NCBI GenBank assembly: GCA_016789705.1
Contig: JAEUQR010000085.1
Span: forward strand, 1 to 48,484
Length of the DNA stretch: 48,484 nucleotides
Direction: 5' to 3'
From: Acidobacteriota bacterium
GTDB lineage: Bacteria > Acidobacteriota > Vicinamibacteria > Vicinamibacterales > UBA2999
Each line of letters starts with the position of its first letter. The stretch's first letter is position 1. The notes under the pieces were generated by a model. That model did no database searches, was not told where the DNA came from, and saw only the letters and a program-made list of their open reading frames with translations. Made by a program: the position numbers and the translations under genes. Below, one piece after another: positions 8,260 through 19,858 of this stretch.

Positions 8260-8329
8260 TTTCGTGTTTCGTGCTTCGTGCTCCCGTTGTCGTGAGCCCC
8301 AGCCCCTAGTCCCCAGTCCCTAGCCCCTG
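8260..8329. repeat. Low-complexity intergenic repeats upstream of the EF-P-family gene
   Basis: Three near-identical heptamers (TTTCGTG, TTTCGTG, CTTCGTG) run from 8260 to 8280. A second tract at 8296-8329 is built from variants of AGCCCCTAGTCCCC. A separate 10-bp direct repeat, CTGGTCGTTG, lies at 8198-8207 and 8220-8229. Together they fill the 127-bp gap before the EF-P-like start. They look like slipped-strand or repeat-family sequence rather than a promoter. The gene behind them has no clear Shine-Dalgarno site. Confidence 0.7.
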
Positions 8330-8335
8330 TCTTTT

Positions 8336-8911
8336 ATGGCCAGTCTGATCGAAGCAATCGATATCAAGCGCAAGATGTTCTTCGAGTTCGAAGGTGCGCC
8401 CTACCACTGCATCGACGTCGAAGTGAGCAAACCCACCGCCCGCGGCGGCCAGACGCTCGTGCGCCTCAAGATGCGCAACCTGCTGACGCGCGCCGTCTTC
8501 GACAAGACCTTCAAGGCGGCGGAGAAGTTCTCGGAGCCCGACCTCGTGCAGGTGCCGGCGACCTATCAGTACAACGACGGCGACGCCTACCACTTCATGG
8601 AAGACGTCACGTTCGAGACGTTGTCACTGAGCGCCGAGACGCTCGGCGACGACCGCGATCTGCTGACCGACAACCTCGTCGTGAAGGTGCAGAAGTTCAA
8701 CGGCAACCCGATCGCCATCGAGTTCCCGTCGATCGTCGAGATGACCATCACGCAGACCGAAGAAGGCGCCCGCGGCAACACCGCGAGCGGCAGCGTGACC
8801 AAGCCGGCCACGACGGAAAGCGGCCTCGAGATTCAGGTGCCGCTCTTCATCAAGGAAGGCGAACGCGTGAAGGTGCACACCGAGACGCGCGAGTTCGCCG
8901 GCCGCGCGTAG
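8336..8911 (+). CDS. Elongation factor P family protein, EfpL/YeiP-like loop
   Basis: A 191-residue, three-domain EF-P protein that rescues ribosomes at polyproline-type stalls. The loop that reaches the peptidyl-transferase centre reads SKPTARGGQTL (31-41) with Arg36 at the tip. Bacterial EF-P usually has KPGKG or a Pro loop; E. coli EfpL/YeiP has SPTARGAATL. The C-terminal part (NTASGSVTKPATTESGLEIQVP) also follows the EfpL pattern (KPAT, GLxIQVP). The loop is one or two residues longer than in classical EF-P. It could be the only EF-P of the genome or an accessory paralogue; the window cannot decide. The unmodified Arg tip would remove the need for EpmA- or EarP-type modification. Confidence 0.88.
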   Translation: MASLIEAIDIKRKMFFEFEGAPYHCIDVEVSKPTARGGQTLVRLKMRNLLTRAVFDKTFKAAEKFSEPDLVQVPATYQYNDGDAYHFMEDVTFETLSLSAETLGDDRDLLTDNLVVKVQKFNGNPIAIEFPSIVEMTITQTEEGARGNTASGSVTKPATTESGLEIQVPLFIKEGERVKVHTETREFAGRA

Positions 8912-8934
8912 GGACTGCCGCTGTTCTGAGCCCG

Positions 8935-9285
8935 CTACTTGCGCGGCTTCGACCGCGCGAGGGTTCGTGGCCGGGGCCTGCCGAGGGCAGCTTCCCACGC
9001 CAGATGCATCGCCGCGCGCACCGGAGCCACGCGTGCCTTTGCCAGCAGCACATCGGTGCAGCCGCCGCGCCCCCACGCCCCCGGTGACGGGCGGAACATC
9101 ATCGCGTGTTCGTCGAGGAACACCTGCTGCTGCTCGGGCGTGAGTTTCACCATGCCGGTGGCGCCGTCGGCGCGCAGGCTGGCGAAGATCCGGTTGTTGA
9201 CGCGGAAATCCGGGTGCCCCATGTGCGCACCTTCGGCCGTGCCGTCGAGGGCCAGAGCTATCTCTCGGAAATCGTCGTCGCTCAC
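8935..9285 (-). CDS. MmcQ/YjbR family protein
   Basis: A 116-residue protein of the YjbR fold (DUF419, CyaY-like/double-wing DNA-binding-like). Recognisable parts are HMGHPDFRVNNRIFASL (about 21-37), MVKLTPEQQQVFL and the conserved GAWGRGGCTDVLL. The C-terminal tail is very basic (RPRPRTLARSKPRK), consistent with nucleic-acid binding. The role of the family is not established. It converges with the EF-P-like gene across 23 bp and diverges from the DUF420 gene across 50 bp. Confidence 0.85.
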   Translation of the reverse strand: MSDDDFREIALALDGTAEGAHMGHPDFRVNNRIFASLRADGATGMVKLTPEQQQVFLDEHAMMFRPSPGAWGRGGCTDVLLAKARVAPVRAAMHLAWEAALGRPRPRTLARSKPRK

Positions 9286-9335
9286 GGCGGCTCTCCCGGG
9301 GGCACAGCGTGTCCCGCCTGCGTCAGAATAGACCG

Positions 9336-9854
9336 ATGGAGCGCGCCGACCGCACTTTCTTCGTCTGGAATGCCGCCGTCTCGACGGTGGCGGTGGCCAT
9401 CATCGGCTACATCCTCGGGCGGGACGCGGCACCGGGCGGTTCGATCGACCTCAGCTTCGTGCCGGCGCTGAACGCCACCTGCAACGCCCTGGCGTCGCTC
9501 TGCCTCATCACCGGCTGGGTCGCGATCCGGCGGAAGGCCGTGCAGTTCCATCGCCTGTGCATGGTCACGGCGCTGGCGATGTCGGCCATCTTCCTCGTGG
9601 GCTACCTCGCCTACCACTACGTGCACGGCGACACGAAATACGCGGGCGGCGGCCCGGCCCGCATCGTCTACCTCGCGGTACTGGCCTCACACGTGATCCT
9701 CTCGATCACGGTCGTGCCCGGCGCGCTCACGTCGTTCTACTTCGCGTTCACGAAGCAGTTCGAGCGGCATCGCCGCCTGAACCGCGTGTTCCTGCCGATC
9801 TGGCTCTACGTGTCGGTCACCGGCGTCGCCATCTACTTCATGCTGCGCGCCTGA
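9336..9854 (+). CDS. DUF420 family membrane protein (YozB/CtaM-like)
   Basis: A 172-residue membrane protein with five likely helices. Family-typical histidines occur at FHRLCM, YHYVHGDTKY, SHVILS and RHRRLNRV. In Firmicutes, DUF420 members such as CtaM help mature haem-copper terminal oxidases. The histidines fit metal or haem handling, but no oxidase gene lies nearby. The ATG at 9336 is chosen over one nine codons upstream because the latter begins before the hydrophobic N-terminus in an unrelated basic stretch. Confidence 0.85.
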   Translation: MERADRTFFVWNAAVSTVAVAIIGYILGRDAAPGGSIDLSFVPALNATCNALASLCLITGWVAIRRKAVQFHRLCMVTALAMSAIFLVGYLAYHYVHGDTKYAGGGPARIVYLAVLASHVILSITVVPGALTSFYFAFTKQFERHRRLNRVFLPIWLYVSVTGVAIYFMLRA

Positions 9855-9905
9855 CGACCGAACCCCATGCCGTCGCGGTTGTCGTGCGTGTCAGGCCCTC
9901 TGCCC

Positions 9906-10094
9906 CTACCCCTTGACGCCGGCCTTCCGCAGGATGGCCATCATCGGGCACCAGTTCGAGAACGCCGACTGGAACAGGTTCAGCCCGACGAAGAGCGTGA
10001 ACCAGTAGAAGCGCGGGTCCACGTACATCCCGGCGAGCACGCTGGCGGCGACGAAGCCGCCGCCGATCATCCGAATCATCTGGTCGACGTTCAT
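9906..10094 (-). CDS. DUF2892 (YgaP-like) small membrane protein
   Basis: A 62-residue protein with two membrane helices. It has the DUF2892 pattern: MNVDQMIRMIGG at the start, then a helix, then FQSAFSNWCPMMAILRKAGV with the conserved Cys-Pro. In other bacteria this domain is fused or adjacent to rhodaneses and sulfur/metal-stress genes. It is the last gene of the efflux operon, 17 bp after the universal stress gene. Confidence 0.85.
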   Translation of the reverse strand: MNVDQMIRMIGGGFVAASVLAGMYVDPRFYWFTLFVGLNLFQSAFSNWCPMMAILRKAGVKG

Positions 10095-10111
10095 GACAAG
10101 TCCTCTCTGAG

Positions 10112-10848
10112 TCAGGGCGTGGGGATGAAGAGCACCGGGTGCGCGCAGTGACCGAGCGCGTCGGTGACGATGTCCGAGAGTGTCCAGCGCGAGCCGCCGC
10201 GCGGCGCCTCGACCACGACGAGCGTGGCGGCGCCCACGGCCTCGGAGCCGCAGGCGGCGAGCGCGTCGCTCGCCACGATCTGACCGCCATGCGCGGTCGC
10301 CAGGGCCTCGACGCGGGCCTTCGTCGCCGCCGTGGGTGCGGCCTCGTCACCGACGATGACGACCCGGGCGAACAGGTCCGCGGGCGGCGCCGTCTCGGCG
10401 CGTGTGACGAGCACGGGCATGTCTGCCGCGCGCACGATCCGCTCGGCCACCGAGCCGAGCCACCAGCGCGACGGGCCGCGCCGCCCGTGCGTGCCGAGCA
10501 CCAGCAGGTCGGCATCGGCCGCGTGGTCGAGGATCATGTCCACCGGCCGGCCATCGGCCACCACGATGCTGGTGGGCCAGGTGGTGGCGGCCTGTGCGAA
10601 CCGCGTGAGTTCGGTCGTGAGCTCGGCCGTGGCTTCGCGACGTTCGTCCTCGAGCCGTTCGATCTGCGCCGGCGTGAAATAGGGCGGCACTTCGAAGCGT
10701 TCGGCGTGCAGCACCCGCAGCGTGGCGGCAGCGCCGGCGGCGATGACGCCGGCCAGACCGATGGCCCGGGCCGAGGCTTCTCCGAAGTCCACGGCCGCCA
10801 CGATCGTCTTCGGCGGCCAGGTGAACGCGCGCGCGGTTCCGTCGGTCA

Positions 10849-10849
<1 letters not shown>
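10112..10849 (-). CDS. Universal stress protein, one intact and one degenerate Usp domain
   Basis: A 245-residue cytoplasmic protein. The first UspA domain (about 14-150) has Asp21 and an intact ATP-binding motif G-2x-G-9x-G-S at 119-133 (GTHGRRGPSRWWLGS). The second half (about 160-245) keeps a Usp-like strand pattern but lacks that motif. The ATG at 10849 overlaps the RND stop codon (TGATG), so translation is coupled to the pump; a GTG one codon earlier is the alternative. It probably senses energy or stress state for the operon, an inference from position. Confidence 0.85.
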
Positions 10850-14039
<3,190 letters not shown>

Positions 14040-14043
<4 letters not shown>

Positions 14044-15212
14044 CGCGTGCCTCCCGTTGTCACGCGGCGGCCATCCACGAGCCCGGGCGGCGGCCCGACG
14101 ACGACCGTGTCGCCGTCCGCGAGTCCAGCTTGCACTTCAGTGCCGGCGACGCGCACGAGCCGCAGCCGCGCCACGCCGTTCTCGACGACGAAGACCGACG
14201 TCATCTGGCCGTTCGTCACGACCGCGTCAGCCGGCAGGGTGAGCGCGGTGCGCGGCGCGGCCGGCAGGCGCACGCGGCCGAACATGCCCGAACGGACCGC
14301 CGTGCCGGCCGGCAGATCGACCTTCAGCAGGAACGTGCGGGCCCCGGCGTCCACCGCGCGGCTCACCTCGGCGATCCTGCCGCTGACGGTGACGGCGCGG
14401 CCGTCGGGGCCGTCGAGCACGGCCTCCACCGTGGCGCCGACGGCGACGCGCCCGGCGCGCGCTTCATCCACGCGGGCCTCGAGGCGGAAGCCGCGCGTGT
14501 CTTCCACACGCACGAGCGGCAGGCCCGGCGTGGCCATGTTGCCGGGCTCGACGAGCTTTTCGCTGACCACACCGTCGAAGGGCGCGGTGACCTGCAGGAA
14601 CGACGCGGTGGCGCCGGCGGCGTCACTGGCGGAGGCCGCCCGCGTGATGCCGCTCGTGGCCGCCTGCACACGCGCGGCGGCGCCGGCGGCGCGAGCCTCG
14701 GCGGCGGCGAGCGCGGCGCTGGCTTCGTCGAGTTCCTGCGCCGTGGCCGACTTCTTCGCCGCGAGGGCGGCGATGCGGGCGTGCGTGGCGCGGGCGAGCA
14801 CGAGCGCGGCCTGGGCGGCGCGTTCTTCGGCGGCCGCGGCGGCGGCCCCTTCGCGCGCCTCACTCGCGCCGGCGGCGGCACTCGCGGCCGCGGCCACGAG
14901 ATCGCGGCCGTCGAGCTCCACGAGCACCTGACCGGCGCGGACGCGGTCGCCCGGCGCTACGCGCACGGCACGCACCGGCGCCATCACGCGCGCGGCCACG
15001 GTGGCCGTGGTGCGGGCCTGCACGATGCCGCCGGCGTCGGACGCATCGGTGATGGCGGCGCTTCGCACCGTGGCGGTGCGCACGGCGAGTGGCGCGGCGG
15101 CGTCAGCCGCGGGCGTCGCGTCTGGCGCGGACGAGCAGGCGGCGGTGGCGGCGGCCAGTGTCAGCAGGGCGACGCCGGTGAAGGCACGGGTGCGGGTCAT
15201 GGTGTCGGTCAT
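14040..15212 (-). CDS. Periplasmic adaptor (membrane fusion) lipoprotein of the RND pump
   Basis: A 390-residue protein with a lipoprotein signal (LAAATAAC). It has the HlyD/AcrA order: barrel-sandwich half ([27 protein letters not shown], about 77-103), a long Ala/Glu-rich coiled-coil hairpin (about 105-195), the second sandwich half ([19 protein letters not shown]), then beta-barrel and membrane-proximal domains. It overlaps the channel gene by 4 bp upstream and the pump gene by 4 bp downstream. A second Met at codon 5 is an alternative start. Confidence 0.9.
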
Positions 15213-16525
15213 CGCTTTCCAAGGGCGCGTGAAAGAGTGGCGGCGGCAACGGTCACGTCGACGCGGGCGGCGGCATGCCGGGCCTCAGCCTGCTGCACGG
15301 CTTCGGCGGCGGCGACGAGCGCCGCGACGTCGGCCAGGCCGCTGTCGTAGCGATCGCGGACGATGCGGTGGCTCTCGCGGGCCTGCGCCACGGCCGAACG
15401 GCCCACGCCCTCGGCGGCGCGAGCTGCCTCGAGCCGGGCCACGGCCATCCGCACGTCGAGGCGCGCGGCGGTGTCGGCCTTCTCGCGTTCGATGGCGCGC
15501 AGGCTCTGCGTGTGGCGCGCCTCGGCGAGTCGCGCCTGGTCGGCGAAGCCCCGGAAGAGATTCACGCGGGCGACGGCGCCGGCCATCCAGCTCGATGCGC
15601 GCGAGCCCCAGGTGCCGCCGTTCGCTTCGTAGCCCCCCTGCGCGTAGACGCGCGGCAGGAAGTTCGCCCGTGCCGCGTCCACCGCGGCGGCCGCGAGCTG
15701 TTCCTGCAGGGCCGACAGCCTGAGGTCGGCACGTGCGGTCACGGCCTCGGCTTCGAGCGCGGCGACGTCGGTGGCGGCCAGCGCCTCTGGCGCCGGTGTG
15801 GCGTCGAGCGTGAACGCCGCGTCGAGCGGTTCGCCCATGAGCTGATTCAGGCGGGCGCGCGCGATGGTCGCGTCCGCGGTGCTGCGGATCTGCTGTTCGC
15901 GGGCGCGGGCGAGGAACACCTCGATGCGCAGCACGTCGGCATCGGTCACGCGTCCGGCGTCGCGGCGGTTCTGCGCGAGCTCGAGGTCCGCGGTGGCCGC
16001 GTCGAGCGTCGCCGCCGCGGCGCGTCCGGCGGCGTCGGCGGCGAGCACCGCGCCGTAGGCACCGGTCACGGCCAGCGCCAGGTCCTGCGCGACCACGGCG
16101 CGCGATGTCGTGGCCAGGTCGCGGCCAATCGTCGCGGCGCGCACGCCGGCGCGTGTGGCCGGATCGAACACCGCCTGATCGAGCGTGATGCCCAGGCGGA
16201 GGTTCCCGACCGCGTCGGGACGGTTCAGCGCGTCGATGGCGAAGTTCGAGGCCGCGAACTGCCGCTGCGCGAGCAGCGAGCTGAACACGAACACCGGCTG
16301 GTTGCCACGCTGCCAGCTCTCCGTGAGGTCCACGCTCGGCAGGTAGCCGGCGCGGGCCTGTGTGAGGCGCGACGCCGCCTGCTGTTCGGCCACCTCGGCC
16401 GCACGGGCATCGGGGTTGGCCGCCTGCGCGCGGGTAATGGCCTCGGGCAGCGTCAGCGGGGCCTGCGCCCACGCCGCCGCTGGAACGCCGAGACACAGGG
16501 CGAGAAGTGCGAGCCGTCGTATCAT
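15209..16525 (-). CDS. TolC-like outer-membrane efflux protein
   Basis: A 438-residue outer-membrane channel with a signal peptide (MIRRLALLALCLGVPAAAWAQ). It has two outer-membrane-efflux (OEP) repeats rich in long Ala-rich helices, with the family-typical LTLPEAITRAQAANPD near the N-terminus and DARANFLPRVYAQGGY in the second repeat. It is the first gene of the five-gene operon. Its start codon is only 23 bp from the divergent sigma-factor start, so its promoter must overlap the sigma gene's control or coding region. Confidence 0.9.
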   Translation of the reverse strand: MIRRLALLALCLGVPAAAWAQAPLTLPEAITRAQAANPDARAAEVAEQQAASRLTQARAGYLPSVDLTESWQRGNQPVFVFSSLLAQRQFAASNFAIDALNRPDAVGNLRLGITLDQAVFDPATRAGVRAATIGRDLATTSRAVVAQDLALAVTGAYGAVLAADAAGRAAAATLDAATADLELAQNRRDAGRVTDADVLRIEVFLARAREQQIRSTADATIARARLNQLMGEPLDAAFTLDATPAPEALAATDVAALEAEAVTARADLRLSALQEQLAAAAVDAARANFLPRVYAQGGYEANGGTWGSRASSWMAGAVARVNLFRGFADQARLAEARHTQSLRAIEREKADTAARLDVRMAVARLEAARAAEGVGRSAVAQARESHRIVRDRYDSGLADVAALVAAAEAVQQAEARHAAARVDVTVAAATLSRALGKR

Positions 16526-16548
16526 CCTGCCCTGAGAGATTCAGGCCG

Positions 16549-17154
16549 GTGAAAAAGGTGACAGGGCCCGTGCCGCCGCCCGCGGATGTCTACGCCGACC
16601 TCGTGCGCGAGGCGGCGGGAGGCGATCCGGCGGCCATGGAACGGCTGCTCACGCGGGTGCAGGAAGTGGCCTGGCGCTTCAGCGTGGCCGTCTGCGGGCA
16701 CGCCGACGACGCCGAAGACGCCATGCAGGAGGCGCTCCTCAAGACCTACCGCTATACCTCGAGCATCCGTGAGCCCGAGGCCTTCCGCCCATGGCTGCAC
16801 CGCACGGTGAAGAACGCCTGCCTGATGAACCGCCGCAAGCGCGTGCACGAACCGCCGCGGCTCGAGTCGCTCGACCAGCCGCGCGCCGACGGCGATGGGG
16901 CGACCTTCGATCCCCCCGACCCGAGGCGGAATCCCGAGCAACTCGTGGCCAATACCCGGCTCAAGGGACGCCTGCAGCAGGCCATGCGCGGCCTGCCGCC
17001 GTCACAACGCGCCATCGTATTCCTGCGCGAAATGCAGGGCCTGTCAACCCGTGAGGTGGCCCAGGTCATGGGCATTTCGGAAGACAACGTGAAGACGCGC
17101 CTCAGCCGCGCGCGCAAGGCACTGCAGACGGCACTCGAGCGACCGGCGCGATGA
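16549..17154 (+). CDS. ECF-type RNA polymerase sigma factor
   Basis: A 201-residue sigma-70 family factor. Region 2 spans about 25-100 (HADDAEDAMQEALLKTYR, FRPWLHRTVKNACLMNRRKR). Region 4 spans about 137-195 with a helix-turn-helix (LSTREVAQVMGISEDNVKT). I choose the GTG at 16549; further GTG codons at 16558 and 16570 are possible. The open frame upstream of 16549 would overlap the outer-membrane gene. The stop overlaps the next start (ATGA), coupling it to a zinc-finger anti-sigma gene. By position it is the likely regulator of the divergent efflux operon. Confidence 0.88.
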   Translation: MKKVTGPVPPPADVYADLVREAAGGDPAAMERLLTRVQEVAWRFSVAVCGHADDAEDAMQEALLKTYRYTSSIREPEAFRPWLHRTVKNACLMNRRKRVHEPPRLESLDQPRADGDGATFDPPDPRRNPEQLVANTRLKGRLQQAMRGLPPSQRAIVFLREMQGLSTREVAQVMGISEDNVKTRLSRARKALQTALERPAR

Positions 17155-17462
17155 CCACGCCGCGTCGTCGCCCGCCCGTGGCCCGCCCGGCCCGCCGTTC
17201 GTCCGCCGCGCCGCCGCCCGCCGCCTGCGCCCAGGCGGACCAGCTCTGGGCGTATCTGGATGGCGAGCTGCCGCCGGCCCGGGCCCGCGCCATCGCCCGT
17301 CATCTGGCCGCCTGCGAGAGTTGCGGCGCCTGCGCCCGCCGGCTGCGGACGATGCTCGAAACCTGCCGCGCCGCCGGCTGCCGGAAGCTCCCGGCCGACG
17401 TCCGCGCCCGGGCCCGGGAGCGGGTGCGGGCCCTGCTGGCCGCGGCGCGCAAGAAAACGTGA
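17151..17462 (+). CDS. Soluble anti-sigma factor with zinc-finger motif
   Basis: A 103-residue protein with the ZAS signature H-x3-C-x2-C (His51, Cys55, Cys58), plus Cys61 and further cysteines. Members bind zinc and hold an ECF sigma factor until redox or metal stress releases it. The N-terminus is Arg/Pro-rich and the C-terminus is a basic amphipathic helix. There is no membrane segment, so the signal is sensed in the cytoplasm. The start overlaps the sigma gene stop by 4 bp. Confidence 0.85.
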   Translation: MTTPRRRPPVARPARRSSAAPPPAACAQADQLWAYLDGELPPARARAIARHLAACESCGACARRLRTMLETCRAAGCRKLPADVRARARERVRALLAAARKKT

Positions 17463-17526
17463 AGAACCGCGCACATCCGGCCCGGCTGTAAGCACCGGCG
17501 GCTCCGCCGTGTGCAAATTCTGATTC

Positions 17527-17554
17527 TGAGATTCGGTCTCAGGATTGCTACAAT
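17527..17554 (+). promoter_or_regulatory. Fur-box-like dyad and extended -10 promoter of feoAB
   Basis: Positions 17527-17541 read TGAGATT-C-GGTCTCA, a 7-1-7 imperfect dyad close to the TGAGAAT-n-ATTCTCA form of Fur boxes. Just downstream, TGCTACAAT (17546-17554) is a good extended -10. No convincing -35 is present. The dyad lies where -35 contacts would be, so bound repressor would block polymerase. The feoA ATG is at 17570, giving a leader of roughly 9 nt and no Shine-Dalgarno. Iron repression by Fur is an inference from gene content and the dyad. Confidence 0.55.
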
Positions 17555-17569
17555 AGCCACGTTACACCG

Positions 17570-17845
17570 ATGGTGCCCCCAGCCACGTCCGTCGAGTCGC
17601 CCCGTTCCACCGTCGTCGCGGTGCCGCTCACCACGGTGCCCGTGGGAGCCGTGGCCAAGCTGCACGAAGTGACCGATGTCGACTCGCGGCCGGTGCTGCG
17701 CTCGCTTGGCCTCACCGACGACTGTGTGCTGCGGCTCTGCCAGGTCGGCGACCCCTGCATCGTGCAGGTGAAGTCCACGCGCATCGGCCTGTCGAACGCG
17801 GTGGCCCGCTGCCTCTACGTCGTGCCCGAGGCCGGCAACCGCTAG
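17570..17845 (+). CDS. feoA: Ferrous iron transport protein A
   Basis: A 91-residue SH3-like FeoA protein. Family features are the conserved start of the domain (LTTVPVGAVAKLHEV), the LRSLGLTDDCVLRLCQ segment and the final strand (TRIGLSNAVARCLYVVP). FeoA is a small cytoplasmic partner that supports the FeoB permease in Fe(II) uptake. About 18 residues precede the domain. The feoB gene starts 7 bp after the stop. Transcription probably starts just upstream, under the Fur-like element. Confidence 0.9.
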   Translation: MVPPATSVESPRSTVVAVPLTTVPVGAVAKLHEVTDVDSRPVLRSLGLTDDCVLRLCQVGDPCIVQVKSTRIGLSNAVARCLYVVPEAGNR

Positions 17846-17852
17846 CACGACG

Positions 17853-19844
17853 ATGGTCCCGGCTGTCGAGACGCTCGATCGCGCGCCGTCGTCGTCGGCC
17901 GCGCCCGTAAGGCGCATCGCGCTCATCGGCAACCCCAATACCGGCAAGACCACGCTCTTCAACGCCCTCTGCGGCGTGCGCGCGAAGACGTCGAACTTCC
18001 CCGGCACGACCACCGCGATGCGCACCGGGCACGCCGAGGCGCCCGGACACGTCACGCTCGACGTGCTCGACCTGCCCGGCGTCTACGACCTCGAGATCGA
18101 CGCGCCGGAATCGCGCATCGCCGCCGCGTTGCTCGAAGGCGCGCGTGGTCCGGCCCCCGATGCCGTCGTCGTCATCGTCGATGCCTGCAACCTGGCGCGG
18201 AACCTCGTGCTCGTCGGACAGCTCCTCGTGCGCCGGGTGCGCATGGTGGTCGCGCTCAACATGGTGGACCTGGCGGAACGGCGCGGCCTCTCGATCGACG
18301 CCCCGGCGCTCGAAGCGCGCCTGGGCGTGCCGGTCGTGCCGATGGTGGCGCGCACGGGACGCGGCCTGCCGGCACTGCGCGAGGCGCTCGAACGTGTGCA
18401 TCCGGGCGGGCCCGGTTCCGGTGCCGAAGCGCCGGCGGCAGCCGCCGTCAGCCGGTGGGCCGACGAGGCGGCTGCCGTGGTGTCGTCCGAGACCGCGTCC
18501 GCCCACGCGCACGATCGCTTCACCGAGCGGCTCGACGGCGTGCTGACGCATCCGGTGTTCGGCCTGGCGGCGTTCATCGCCATCATGGGCACGCTCTTCT
18601 GGATCCTGTTCGCCCTGGCCACGGTGCCGATGGATCTCATCGAGGCCACGTTCGCCGAGATGGGCACGCTCGTCGAACGGCTGTTGCCCGAGGGCCCGGT
18701 CCGCGACCTCGTGGCGCAGGGCATCGTCGGCGGCATTGCCGGCACGGTCGTCTTCCTGCCGCAGATCTGCCTGCTCTTCTTCCTCATCACGCTGCTCGAA
18801 GACACCGGGTATCTCGCCCGCGCGGCCTTCGTGATGGACCGCTGGCTGTCGCGCTTCGGCCTGCCGGGCCACGCCTTCGTGCCGCTGCTCACCGCGCACG
18901 CCTGCGCGCTGCCGGGCATCATGAGCACGCGGCTCATCCCCGACCTGCGCGACCGGCTCACGACGATCCTGGTGGCGCCGTTCATGAGCTGCTCGGCACG
19001 GCTGCCGGTCTACGTGCTGCTGACCACGCTGCTCTTCGCGGACCGGCCAGGACTTGCGGGCCTGGCGTTCGCCGGCTGTTATCTGCTCGGCGCGCTTGCC
19101 GCGCTCTTCACCGCGAAGCTCTTCGGCAGCACGATCCTCAAGGGACGCGCCAAGCCGATGATTCTCGAGCTGCCGTCCTACAAGACGCCGTCGCTGCGCA
19201 ACGCGCTCCTCACCGCGCGCGATCAGGGGCTGTCATTCCTTTCCACGGCCGGCACGGTCATCGTGGCCATCTGCATCGTCATGTGGTGGCTGAGCGCGTA
19301 CCCGAAGGTCGATGCGCCGCCTGAAGCCGCGCGACTGCGTGCCGCGGCCGAGGCGCCGGCCCTGCCGAACGACCAGGCGGCGGCGCTCCTCGCCGAAGCC
19401 GACGCGCTCGAGGTGAAGACGGCGCAGGCCGGCAGCTTCGCCGGCCGCATCGGCCACACGCTTGCCCCGGCCTTCGAACCGCTCGGGTTCGACTGGCAGC
19501 TCACCGTGGGCGTGCTCACGAGTTTCCTCGCGCGCGAGGTCTTCGTCTCGACGATGTCGGTACTCGCCGCCGGCCAGGCGGCCACCGACGTGGACGAGGG
19601 CGTCGTGGCGAAGATCCGCGCCATGACCCGCGACGACGGGCGGCCGGTCTTCACGCCGGCCACCGCCGCCTCCGCGCTCGTGTTCTTCGTGCTGGCGATG
19701 CAGTGCCTGCCGACGCTCACCGTGACGCGCAAGGAAACCGGCGGGCTCAAGTACGCGGCGCTGCAGCTCGGCTATATGTCGGGTCTGGCCTACGCCGCGG
19801 CGTTCGTGCTCTACCAGAGCCTGCGCGCGGCAGGTGTGGCATAA
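17853..19844 (+). CDS. feoB: Ferrous iron transport permease FeoB
   Basis: A 663-residue inner-membrane Fe(II) transporter with an N-terminal G domain. G1 is GNPNTGKTT (26-34), G2 is the NFPGTTT segment, G3 is DLPG (73-76) and G4 is NMVD. Gate motifs follow, including CALPGIMSTR and SCSARLPVYVLL with conserved cysteines. The cytoplasmic segment between the late helices carries a charged Ala/Glu-rich insert (EAARLRAAAEAPALPNDQ). The C-terminal gate repeat has GVLTSFLAREVFVSTMSVL. It is shorter than E. coli FeoB (773) but similar to other compact members. Confidence 0.95.
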   Translation: MVPAVETLDRAPSSSAAPVRRIALIGNPNTGKTTLFNALCGVRAKTSNFPGTTTAMRTGHAEAPGHVTLDVLDLPGVYDLEIDAPESRIAAALLEGARGPAPDAVVVIVDACNLARNLVLVGQLLVRRVRMVVALNMVDLAERRGLSIDAPALEARLGVPVVPMVARTGRGLPALREALERVHPGGPGSGAEAPAAAAVSRWADEAAAVVSSETASAHAHDRFTERLDGVLTHPVFGLAAFIAIMGTLFWILFALATVPMDLIEATFAEMGTLVERLLPEGPVRDLVAQGIVGGIAGTVVFLPQICLLFFLITLLEDTGYLARAAFVMDRWLSRFGLPGHAFVPLLTAHACALPGIMSTRLIPDLRDRLTTILVAPFMSCSARLPVYVLLTTLLFADRPGLAGLAFAGCYLLGALAALFTAKLFGSTILKGRAKPMILELPSYKTPSLRNALLTARDQGLSFLSTAGTVIVAICIVMWWLSAYPKVDAPPEAARLRAAAEAPALPNDQAAALLAEADALEVKTAQAGSFAGRIGHTLAPAFEPLGFDWQLTVGVLTSFLAREVFVSTMSVLAAGQAATDVDEGVVAKIRAMTRDDGRPVFTPATAASALVFFVLAMQCLPTLTVTRKETGGLKYAALQLGYMSGLAYAAAFVLYQSLRAAGVA

Positions 19845-19858
19845 CAGGAAGCACTCCG

